A DNA stretch of 64,000 nucleotides from Lepeophtheirus salmonis. Taxonomy: Eukaryota > Arthropoda > Copepoda > Siphonostomatoida > Caligidae. Made by a program: the position numbers and the translations under genes. Below, in pieces: positions 23,249 through 33,810 of the stretch (positions are counted from its first letter, which is position 1; each line of letters starts with the position of its first letter). The stretch is taken from the NCBI RefSeq assembly GCF_016086655.4, contig NC_052134.2:8060001-8124000 (forward strand), read 5' to 3'. Under the pieces are notes generated by a model. That model saw only the letters and a program-made list of their open reading frames with translations. It had not been told where the DNA came from and did no database searches.

Positions 23249-26200
23249 TGGAACAAATAAATATATTTAGATATTTGTTAAAAATACTGCTAAGAAAATT
23301 TATACTGGTTTATTATTCGTCATTAAGTTGTACCAATATCCAGGAAATTTTCTCTTTGTATTTACCCACAAGGCCATCTTCCCCGGGCAATTTTCTCAAG
23401 GGAAGTTTTCTTAGTTCCAGAATGTTTATATAAATTTAATAAAAAGTTTAATTAATATTTTACAGTTTAATTTTTGTATTTCGAATTACTTATCATGTAC
23501 ATTTTTTACACTTGTAAATGGAGATTATTTCATATGTATCTTAGAACCTTTTCTCTAACAAATGACTTTTAAAAAAAACCCAAAATCACTTGTTCGTGAG
23601 AAAGTTCTTCATAAATAATTTTTTTTTATTTCAATAGTTGTTCACGGGTTAACAAAATATATTCATGGTTCAACCAATCAACATTTAAAACACTGATAAG
23701 ATATCTGGCTCAGTCAATGTACAAAGTAGTAAAGACAAAGACATATCTTCCTAATGTATTATGGCATTTGATTTTGTCGTGGACTCTTTTAATAAACGCA
23801 GAAACATTTTGTACTCCCGGACATCGAAGAAAAATTCGTGGGCGAGTATTTATGTAGTAAACAAAAATTAATTTTAGTCTATAAAACTACGTGCTGTTCA
23901 CAAAATAAACAGTCACTCTTGAATTTCAATACTCATTCAGTAAAACTGTAGGATTTAATGCGTACAAGAGTTAATAAATTGCTTGAAAATCATCCACAAA
24001 TACATATTAATCGATAGTTTCTTGGAATTTAACAAGTTTTATCAAGTGGATAATCAACACCAGTTTGTACTTTGTGTATACAGTTAAGTAGACTGGAGTA
24101 AAGCATATTCTATAAATATTCTTAACCGACTATTATATTTTAATAATATACTATATTACTTATGTATATACTTTTTTTTAAATGATGGCATATTTATGTA
24201 CTTCATAAATATATATGCTAACTTATCAATATAAAAACTTGAAATTAAATGAAAATACAATCTACATACTGATCAAATGTAAGAAAAGAAAATAATCAAA
24301 AATAATTTTTTTTTACATACATACATATTTGTATGGGAGAAATTGAATTTTGTACGATAAATATTTCTTAAACATAATATAAAGTTAAGTAAATTCCATG
24401 TCTGTCTTATCAATATACCTTAAATAATGTTTTCGTCTGTTTACAAAAAGTAAAAGTTGTGATTAAAGGACTTTTACATAAACATACGTATATAAAATGA
24501 TAAAGTGGTTTTTCTATTTTTTTTGTAATTTTTTTTTGAAGAGCATAATAAAAAACAAAGGGAATAGACACAAAGAATGAAGGCAGAGGAACTAAGCTAA
24601 GAAAAGGATGCAGAAAGATACATAGGAGAAGAAAAGAGGGGATAGAAATGGAAAATAATAAAAATATAAAAGAGAGAAGGAAAATGAGTTTTTATTTTGG
24701 ACAAAAAACAGTCCTTTAATAACGTAGTAGTCCTAAAAGAAGTCATAAAAACACGCTTTGTTATTTAGTATTTTTACTTGCTTAATTTCAAACAAATACG
24801 TGTAACCATTTTGGTCAACATGTCTGATAACACTAAAAAAAGACATTCAAATACATATAACATATGAATCATTTTATTATTTTTTGAGTAGGTTTTGGCT
24901 ATAAAATACATTTACTATAAAAATGTTTAGCTACAATTTAAATAAAATAGTAAGGATCATTATTTTAATATAATTGGAATAAAATACTATGTAAGATGTT
25001 TTTATTAAGAAACATATTTCTGTAATTTATTTTTAAAATTGTGGATAAATTATGTAGCAACTTTAGTCTGGGAGTAATTTACAAATAAATGAAAGTTTTA
25101 TATGACTGACTTATTTGGATAGTAACCAACTGATTCCAGGCCTTTTTCTTGATTATTTTTGTAGGAAAGGTTGTACGATAAAATAAAGGTAACAATGTGT
25201 TTATTCAAAACGGGAGGGAAACCTGGGACGCGGTAGTATCTTCCGTTTTTGGATCATTACTATTTTCCACAAAAACACAAAGGCCTTTATCGCTGGAGAC
25301 AACCAAATAGCAAATTTTACTTTCGGTTGTGGCTTTCTATGTTATTTTTGGCGTATTACAACTGAAATTAATTTAGAAAACAAAATCGTTAAGTCCAAAT
25401 TAGCCATTTATAAGTCTTTCAATCTGTACCAAATCAAATGCCTTATGTCAAACATTGTACTTTTGATATTTTTTAGTTCATTATTCCTAAATTCATTTGT
25501 GAATTTGTTTTTTAAACTCTTACAATAGTAGCAGAGGCATATTCTGTTAATTTTAATCCAGTTTTCTTTTGTTGAGAAACGCTCCAAAATGGATTTGAAA
25601 TGAAGAAATTATTTTACAAGTTTTACTTCTACAAATGTACTCGTATATATAATTAAAAGGTTAATACAAATATCATCTTTTTTTATTAATAAAACAATGA
25701 TCATAAACAATTTTGTGTTTTAATTTTACACATCTTCTAAGGTTGAAAAAATATATTTTTAGCTAAGGAATGACTTGAAAAATGTATTGGGGACTATGCT
25801 CTATATAGAATATAAAAAAACCAATTTTGAACAAAAAATCGTATTTTCTTTGTAAGGGCCGGAACTTTTTAGCTATTATGTTATGTTATTGCAAAAATTC
25901 TTATGTTATATTTGGAAAAATTAGAAACATAATATCATTTTTTTGATAAAAATAAGTTTAGAAATAATTCATTAATTATTTATTCATTTCAATAAATGAC
26001 ACATAAAAGAATAAAAAATTAGCAAAATTACCCCATTTTGGATAATTAAAAGTCTAAAAAAGTATTTTGTATAAAAAAGAAAACTGAAAAAAGAGGATGA
26101 AATGAAAGTTATGAGGTAAAAATAAAAGGATCTCTCAAAAATAATGATTTGGATTAGATAACCAAAGTTAAATGGGCACAAAAGTGACATTGGACTTCTA

Positions 26201-26672
26201 CCAATGGGTCGTGGCTAGGAGGTTTTAACCTAAAATAATTGCTTTTTATAAAAAAAATATGTGTGTATTTTGCTTTTAAAATGTTTGATAAATTGATAAC
26301 CTATTTTCATTATACTGACTTTTACTTTAAGATCGAGAAACAAGTTTATTCAAGACTGTGAACTTAATTTATATTATAATTATAAGACAATCATTTCAAA
26401 ACTATGAACCACCAAATGAATAAAATAGCCATATTTTTGGATAGAACCAAATTCATTTAGCATTCCTGTAAGCCTCTACGGGTTTACACTCTTTTTTGAT
26501 TTTTTAAAAATTATCTTCCGACACATCTTCTCAGGATAAGGCATACATTATTATCTTAAAAGACTGAGCTAATAAAGTTTTTACACACTTCCATATTAAT
26601 ATTTGAACACTTCTGAGCAGCTAAGTAGTCAAACTTATTGGTATAGTTAAAACCACAAGACTTTCAAGGAAA
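23249..26672. other. AT-rich DNA without a recognised gene
   Basis: Nothing recognised. One stop-free stretch near 23772-23870 (FDFVVDSFNKRRNIL...) lacks a good acceptor. A patch at 25200-25350 is GC-richer but gives no known protein. Confidence 0.4.
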
Positions 26673-27282
26673 TCAAGTTCGTTTCTGAACATTTATACAA
26701 ACTTGAGAAGTAGAGAATTTGCAGCTTTCATTATGAGGTTCTCTGCAGAGAGCTTTTAGTTTGAAAGTTGAAACAAAATTAATTTTTAGTTTGTCGTCTT
26801 TACGTGTCGTCTTCTGTTCGATGATAGGATATTTAATCCCAGAAAATAATTGACACTTTGTATTGGTAACAGAGTCTAACGTCTTGTACACACTCTGTGT
26901 GAGGCTTAGGGGTTTAAAACTCATCTGTACCTGATCATTGTCTTCAAACTTTGGAACCTTAGGAATCTTAAATTCAATTTCAATAGTTTTAGATGATTGT
27001 GAAGGTTGAGGTACAACTTTTTCTTCCTCAAGGACTTCCTTCCTCTTAAATTAAACAAGAATCGATCATCCTAAGAGTATAGTAGGTCATGTTAAAAATC
27101 TTGCACTTATCCCCATAACAATAATACATTCTTTTTTATTTATTGTCAAACACTCTATGTATTTTACATTTGTGAATCTTATCTCATAGCTTCTGTCTCA
27201 CTTGTCGATATATATAGAAGGTCTTGAGTTTCTCTTCCCAGATGTCTTCCATTACTGTTCTACATAATTTCTCATATTTCCT
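26673..27282 (-). CDS. Last two exons of an unknown gene
   Basis: Two minus-strand exons fit together in phase 0. Exon n-1 (27282 down to 27202, 81 bases, 27 codons) follows an acceptor ATTTTCTAG, ends at CAA|GTGAGA and encodes RKYEKLCRTVMEDIWEEK followed by LKTFYIYRQ. The last exon (27044 down to 26673, 124 codons with stop) follows an acceptor TTTAATTTAAG. It encodes RKEVLEEEKVVPQPSQS, a charged and low-complexity middle, and a C-terminus ending CINVQKRT before TGA. The intron is 157 bases. The junction creates a continuous charged helix-like segment (IYRQRKEVLEEE). Both exons lack stops and have protein-like composition. I do not recognise the product. The Lys/Ser/Thr-rich tail suggests a disordered, perhaps nuclear protein, which is inference. 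Upstream exons were not located, so the gene is partial here. Confidence 0.5.
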
Positions 27283-28129
27283 CTAGAAAATTCTTGTTTG
27301 TCCTTTTTCTTGTAATGAAAGTACTTCGTGGTTAGAGTCAGTGCAAAAAAAAAAGAATTACAAAAGTGACAATTTCTATATTAACTAAATAATTACTATT
27401 CATTGACATGTATCCGTACTGTATTAATGAAATGTTAAAATGTTTCAATAAATATCTTAATTATATGGAGTTTTATTTAATAATACGTTAGTAAACTAGG
27501 ATTTTTTATAACCCTAATCTAATAAAACAATCTTTAATTCCTTTTAAATTACATTTAGATAAATTATACTAATTTCAAATGGGTTTAAATGTAAAAAATA
27601 TAACTTGTTAATTTAATTATCACATACGACTTCTTTAAAATTGAAAAGTACTTAACAAAATATGGATAAAATGAATAAATATTTTATGAACATTTTTGTA
27701 AAGAATGAAAATAAAGTACTTTAATTTTGAATATAAAAGATTAATCTTTTTGAGATCCTAAAACAAAAAATATATTTTTTAGTAGTATCTTGAACTCATA
27801 CTTATATTTTCAGCATTTTCATTTAATTAACAAGTACAAAATTGATAAAATAATTTTAAAAAAACTGATACAAACATAAATAGTGTAACTATTTGTAAAA
27901 ATGTACTAGTTATTAACTCTTATTTTTTCAAATAAATTATTTGGTGTTCCTCTTTACAATGCCAATAAATAAAATAACCTTCTTTTTCTACAAAATTAGA
28001 TAAAAATAGTTTTTTGCAATTTTATTTGTGAATTTCAATTTTTTTCAATTATTTCACAAAAATGAAATATGAACTTCTCATATACAAAAGCTTAAATTTG
28101 CTATTTTTAAATTCATTGTAATCTTTATT
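27283..28129. other. AT-rich DNA; possible intron of the preceding gene
   Basis: No exon with convincing borders was seen. Upstream exons of the minus-strand gene must lie at higher coordinates, possibly beyond this stretch. Confidence 0.35.
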
Positions 28130-28345
28130 TACATAAAATAGAGTTATTGTACCCGTGTGTATGTGTTTTTTTAGAAGCCCACATCGGCGTACCTTGGAGA
28201 CTGAAATTTTGCATAGATGCCTCTTTTGAACTTAACCAAGCTTAATTGCTTCGGTTGCAATTTTGGGGAGGGGGTGTCATATAAGGGGGCTTATGCTATT
28301 ACCAAATCCCAAAAACCGTTTTTAAGAGTTGGAGGAGACTAGATA
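28130..28345 (+). mobile_element. Helitron-like 5' terminal segment (tentative)
   Basis: Reads ATAAAATAGAGTTATTGTAC, CCGTGTGTATGTGTTTTTTTA and then GGAGACTGAAATTTTGCATAG followed by ATGCCTC. From memory, many arthropod Helitrons begin with a TATAAAA.AGAGTT element. They are followed by TGTATGTATGTTTG-like sequence and then by GAAATTTTGCATAGATG. The GC-rich patch GGGGAGGGGGTGTCATATAAG follows. The terminal TC and a 3' hairpin/CTAG end were not found, so the call is tentative. Confidence 0.35.
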
Positions 28346-29604
28346 GAGGGATGAGTGAATCAAAAAGTGATGGACGTCTCAATTACAACTATTTCAGTAA
28401 CTATATTTCCTTAATTTATTCAAAATCAAAATAAAATAAATGACCTAAATATTAAATCTGTGAAAATTACAATTTCGTATTTTGTGGGTTTATTAAAGGA
28501 ACTTCTATTAAAATGTTAGATATGTAATGAAAGTATAGTTTGTAAAATTTGTCTTTAAATTCGTTTGCATATAAATATGACAAATAAAAATGGTTGTTTA
28601 ACTGAAATATCTGTCATTTCCTGAATAATTTTTGAATATCTTTTAATTAAGATATACTGCATAAATATACTTTTTGTATATAAAACTTTAGATTAAAAAA
28701 TTTCATATCAAAATATTTTCAATTTCCAGAACATTTTATTTCATAATTTATTTTTTTTTGCATGTACGAATTTTTTTGATAGATTTGATATTGCCAATGA
28801 ATTCTATTTACTAATTTTTTGCAAAATTAGCACAAAAAAGGTTTTTTCATTTTCCTTCGTGAATTACGATTTGGCTATTTTTTAATCTACTTCTGATCTA
28901 GACAATTTTTTTATGGATATATGATGTTGGAATATTATTTGAAGTTTATATCACTATATATATGTATATATTTTTCTTAAACTCATAATAATAATACGTA
29001 AAAGGTTATAAGAGCCAAAAATAACAATACGTTCGCCTAAGAAACGCCGGCTTTGGGCATAATTTATTTATATCAATGACATAAAATAAAAACATCAACG
29101 ACAACAACAAAAAGGAAAAAGAAAAAAATCCCACTTTATCACAGAAAAAAAATTAAAGCTTTTTTATGGTAATTTAATGGAGCAATTTTTGGGTTGATTT
29201 ATGTATACACAAACATATGTATGTATTCAAGTGTGAAAGGAGAAAATGAGAGGGGAATAATCTTGAATAGGCTATTAGGTTAGGGCCTTTGAATGTTCTA
29301 CATTTCCCAGTTTTTCTATTCATATAAATACATCTGCGTACAAAAACATTATGTAGTGTACATCAAATTTGTTAGATAAGAAATATATATTGAACAAAGT
29401 CCTTAAATTAACCCTCCATTACATCTCTTGGATTATTATTCACACCAAAGACATAAATATCCTCATTATATCTGATTTGTAGTTTCTTTTTTTTTTCATC
29501 ATTTTTGTAATAAATTATTAAATTTCTAAAATGTTAAAAAAGAAAGTCGTTTGTATTTTTTTAGTATGCGTGTCTTTTTTTAATTAGTAATCTAATTAAT
29601 AAAT
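28346..29604. other. AT-rich DNA without a recognised gene
   Basis: No gene or structured repeat was seen. Confidence 0.4.
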
Positions 29605-30100
29605 TTTCTTTTCTTGAGCTATTGTCACCATTACCTAACTTGTACAAAATAATCTTCCTTTTCTACAACATTCTATTATATTCAAACCCTGAATTAATAT
29701 TATTGTATGCTCATAAAGCAGGGAGAATAACCTTGTGATTTTTTTATTTTTTTATTGTTTCTTTAATTGGTTCGATGGAGTTGCACAGATTTAGTATAAG
29801 TAAACATTATAGTATTACATTTACTCCATCTGATCTAGGAATCTTATTAAAGTCCATATATATATGCATTATATATATTTCCTACTCTAGGAACGACCGG
29901 GGTACGAACCTACATACATTGAGCTCAAGAATAAGAATTATCTCAATGTCGTTGCCCATTGAGGAACGTCATTTCATACCTTATCATTTGTTTAATTAAT
30001 TTTTGTCAATCTCTTTGTAAATTTCCTATAGCTCCTCCTCCATCGTCAAAGCTGATCACAGCTGATGAAACGTCATGACAACTAAAGCTGCTCTCCTACA
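29605..30100 (+). repeat. Dispersed repeat family A, copy 5 (interrupted)
   Basis: The 5' blocks (TTCTTGAGCTATTG, CTTTTCTACAACATTCTATTA, TATGCTCATAAAGCAGGGAG, CCTTGTGATTT) match the family up to about 29745. The 3' blocks (TCACAGCTGATGAAACGTCA then TGACAACTAAAGCTG) resume near 30055. About 230-300 bases between them are not family A and look inserted. They include the tRNA-like patch at 29890-29975. Confidence 0.5.
29890..29975 (-). repeat. Possible tRNA-derived SINE fragment
   Basis: On the minus strand GGTTCGTACCCC resembles a polymerase III B box (GGTTCGANNCC, one mismatch). TGGGCAACGAC about 48 bases upstream could be a poor A box. No complete cloverleaf can be drawn: the acceptor arms do not pair. 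It is therefore not called as a tRNA gene. Confidence 0.25.
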
Positions 30101-31423
30101 AAACATTGATCAAATTGTCAAGGTGACCATAATGATTTTCGGTTTCCTATTTTAACATCCCAGAAAAAAACTAAGATTTCCGTAACTTATGACCACAGGT
30201 TTTTTACACCAGAGTTAAAATATCTGTAATATGAAGCTCGGTCTGTAATTGCAACTTGAAAATAATGTTTTATTTGACGAAGCTGTCATCATTATTATAT
30301 GTTTTTGTTTTTTGTTTTGAAGAGAAAACAATGAGTATAAAATAAAAGTAATTCTTGAAAGACGATAAGGTACTCCAATAATTTGCTGTGTAGGAAGGAA
30401 ATATAGCTGTAATTACTCGGATATCGATCCTTGGATGTACTCCCAAGACCAAAAGACATCCACTTATAACTCCTTAACAAACCTTCATTGTTACTATTCA
30501 TATTTTATAAGCATCCGTGTTTAATATTACTTTATACATCGATGTTATGTCATCCATTTTAAAAAATAATCACAACAACTTTTTTTTGGAAAATTCTGTT
30601 TCGATTATCTGTTAGGAAAATCATCTCCTACTTTTTAGTAAATATTTTATAAACCATTAGTTATTTATAAATTCTACAATAACGTGTTGAGAAGTTCTTG
30701 CATTAGGATTTGAAGCAATCTCAATATAGGTCAAAAAAGTTTATTGATATGCTAGCAACTGGAACAAATCAAATTTTGGGTAAAGAATCTTTGGAGACAC
30801 AAAAATTGCCCTCATAATAAACGAAGAAATGACTTGATTAAACATAACTTTGCAATTACCAACAAAATATAGGAAATACTGATTAAATTATCAGGAATTG
30901 CAATCAAATAAATAAGAACAGTCCTCCGTAATACCCAAAATTATTTTACATATCTAACTCCAACAGTATTTGATGCGTTAATTAAGAATATGTATATGGT
31001 TTTTGAATAAAATCTGGTTTGAAATTACATTGAAATTATTTTTTTTTTCTCTTTAAGTACATACAAAAACAATTTTCAGATGAACAAAGTTTAGTAAACT
31101 TAATAGTTAATAGGAAAGTTTTTATTTATTGCCAAATATATGTGATGTGTATTTCATGTTAAATAATTCAATCCTAAAGAAATCTAATTTAAAGGTGGAA
31201 ACAACTTTTTAGTTATTATTCATAGTGAATAAAAACATCTATCTTTATTATTTGTTTTGTTTTTGCCGAAGGAATTCAAATACAGCCTGTGTAAGTTCTC
31301 ATAAATAAATACAAACTTGTATTGGCTTTAAAAAGGTCTATTTCAGGAGTAATACTGATTGTGGTTTGAAAGCGGATTAGAGAGGTTCCCTTCGAAAGCT
31401 TAAATATTTTTTATTCTCAATGA
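30101..31423. other. AT-rich DNA without a recognised gene
   Basis: Two overlapping minus-strand open frames at 30270-30501 are not recognisable. No good splice borders were found around them. Confidence 0.4.
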
Positions 31424-31772
31424 TAAAATGAGGCGGCATAGGGTCTTCCTGTATGACGAAAATTCAAAGTCGTTATTCACACTGCTCCTAGTGGTCCTAT
31501 CCGTAACAGAGAAGTCGTTAACGAGGCAATACATCGATTTGGTGGTGTCTTACATGATATTCTTCTCCAAGCCAGATAGGAACACCAAATGCCTCTTTAA
31601 ATTGTGCCGTCTATTTCCTGCTTTCTTAAAGAGGTCTTCTCCATCATTTGCCATCTCGGCCACCTTGAAAACCAGATTCCTTGAGCACTTCACAATCTCC
31701 AAAATCCTCCTCACCTCAACTTCACCATCTTGGGGATTTAAGGTGCTGTACCTTTTGGCTGACTCATGTTAA
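31424..31772 (-). pseudogene. Mariner-type transposase N-terminal relic
   Basis: The minus strand begins ATGAGTCAGCC near 31770 and reads, across shifts, KVAEMANDGEDLFKKAGNRR near 31630-31690. Then comes SVTDRTTRSSVNNDFEF near 31450-31510, corresponding to the mariner SV..RTI...V..DL. block. The N-terminal helix-turn-helix part (ILEIVKCSRNLVFKVAE) matches the ..A...CS...VFK... pattern of the relic at 54833-55255. Both are preceded by a shared leader (AGTATTTTGTCA..). No catalytic domain follows, so it is inactive. The plus-strand open frame of 114 codons over this interval is a shadow. Confidence 0.55.
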
Positions 31773-32789
31773 CGAGATGACAAAATACTTACAATAGGCT
31801 GTTTATTCACTAAGAATAGTTGAACCAGAATGTCAAAAAATAATAACTGAATCTCCTGATATGAATGAGAGAATTAACATTATTTAACAGTCCACGTTTT
31901 GCTGCCAAACCGAGTAAAAGTTAGAATAGTAAAAATGTGTGCATTTTTTAACGTACGGGGATACATTTGTATAGTATACTTGTACGACTATTAATGTTAG
32001 GGATGCAAATATTGGTTAAGTTGAGGTGAAACTCCGTCTTTCATGAGCTAGTTATTACTATATTTTGGATGTTTTGTCTTCGTGAATAAAATAAGAATTG
32101 CAACACTAATTAAAACCATGGTAGTAACGAACAATACATGAGCGATATGAAGGTAATAAATAAAACATGTCCTGTCGGCATATACATAAAATAAAAAGAT
32201 AAAACATGAACGTGTTAGTCCTCAGAGTTTGAATAATGTTTGGAAGGAAGTAGCATAGCTGTAGTGACTTTTTTTTCGGTAACCCATTACTGCCCAACGT
32301 CCTTAGAGATACGTCAATATATCTTAATTTGATATTTCTATGATGGTGCATACATTACATCTAGAATGTTTTGAATTGGCTTATCTATTTAATAAATGCT
32401 ATTTCTTTGATTTGATATCTTATTTCGAGTCAACCATTCATTAGTTGCTTCACAGCAAGCGTACGAAGTCGAACAGACTATAGACTTTGGCTTACAATTT
32501 TTTTTCTATAAACTTTTCAATACAATGAATTATTTGCCTTAAAAAATGCTCTAAAACTTTTTAACACTTCTCAAAGTAAGTCGGGCATGTCTCATAGCAA
32601 AACATAATAACATAAAATATTTGCAGATAACTATAAATATCACACAGTCTATCAGAAATTGAGCCGAGTGTCTTTCTTTGCTCCAGAAGGAATACCTTAA
32701 CCATACTTTTATCTATGCAATTTAGGGCAAAATTGACTCTGTAAGAGGTCCTAGATTTACTTGAAGAAGGGGACATCAACAAATCTTTG
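31773..32789. other. AT-rich DNA without a recognised gene
   Basis: Minus-strand open frames at 32106-32351 and 32561-32782 are unrecognised. The latter might be part of the piggyBac element's 5' region, but I see no terminal repeats. Confidence 0.35.
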
Positions 32790-33790
32790 GACTGAGTGAC
32801 ATTTGGTCCATATGAGGGCGACTAGACAACTGATATTGAGGATCAGGATGAGGAGATAGCCGGTCCTATGGACATCGATGTTTTAGGGAGAAAGATTATC
32901 AGTCAGCAATGGGAGGTAGTATCTCATACTCGCAAATGTGTCAATCATGAAGATGATAACGACAACTACTACGAGATAGAGAAAATAAATTCTGGAATAG
33001 AAAAAGGCGCTAAACGATGTAAAGGGATCACCCTTCTAGTGATCACAAATATGAGGTTCCCTTATTTACCTGATCACTAAACACTAATAGAAACTGTTTC
33101 AAAACTGAAAATCACATTAGCAGTAGGGTTCAACCATCTGATTCATCCAATCTGATTCATCTAGAATATTATACTTTCAATCTTGAAGATATAAGGGAGC
33201 CATATGATTTCTTTAAGCTCTTCCTCCCTCAAGCAATTTTGCTTTAAAGTTGTTGAAGAAACATTCAATTATCAAATACACTTCATATATGGGATGAGTA
33301 GACTTATTGGACAACAACATCTCCAACTATAAGATATCATTGCAAACAAAAAGATGGTACTTGACCATATACAGATGGTCCTTAAATGCCATGATGGTTC
33401 AGGCCTGGAAACTTTTTCGAAATGTTGGCAAGTTCAATAAGAACAAAAGAGAGGAGCAGATGAGCCAATTCGACTATATGAGGAAGTGTGTGTCTGCAAT
33501 GCTTCCCAACCATGTTGTAAGATCCAAAAACAGGACAACCCTAAATACAAATATAGCCATGAACCATGAAAGGTATGATCAGGGCAATCACTTGATTTAC
33601 TTCAAAAGTTACACAAAAAGTGTAACCAAATGTGCAAGGAGATCCGACTCGGACAAACGCGTACTTATTATCGATGTAGAAGATGCAATTTGGGTATCCA
33701 TCCACAATGCTTCGAATCTTATCATACTCGGCAAGGAACACAATAAAATTATATTTTCATTTGCAGATTTGAATATATCTAACTATAGAA
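32790..33790 (+). pseudogene. Internally deleted piggyBac-like transposase relic
   Basis: Pieces of a piggyBac (DDE_Tnp_1_7) transposase appear in order. An acidic N-terminus (EDQDEEIAGPMDIDVLG, about 32840) is followed by DIREPYDFFKLFLPQAIL at about 33185, the family's ..P.e.F.lFf.d block. Then VEETFNYQI at about 33255 is followed directly by VDLLDNNISNYKIS at about 33300, corresponding to the GVD..D block with the third catalytic Asp. The rest reads QTKRWYLTIYRWSLNAMMVQ then AWKLFRNVGK. Frame 2 then gives KCKMCKE-like and YRCRRCNLGIHPQCF-like pieces at 33600-33715, matching the Cys-rich C-terminal domain in degraded form. The usual ~250 residues with the first two catalytic Asp are absent between about 33265 and 33297. 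Stops and shifts elsewhere confirm it is dead. No TTAA-flanked ends were found. Confidence 0.7.
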
Positions 33791-33810
33791 TATGTATTTT
33801 CTTTCATTAA

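Noticed and set aside
29890..29975. tRNA gene on the minus strand
   Set aside because: A B-box-like sequence is present but no acceptor stem or cloverleaf can be formed.
31428..31772. 114-codon plus-strand open frame
   Set aside because: It lies antisense to a mariner N-terminal relic and has no recognisable product.
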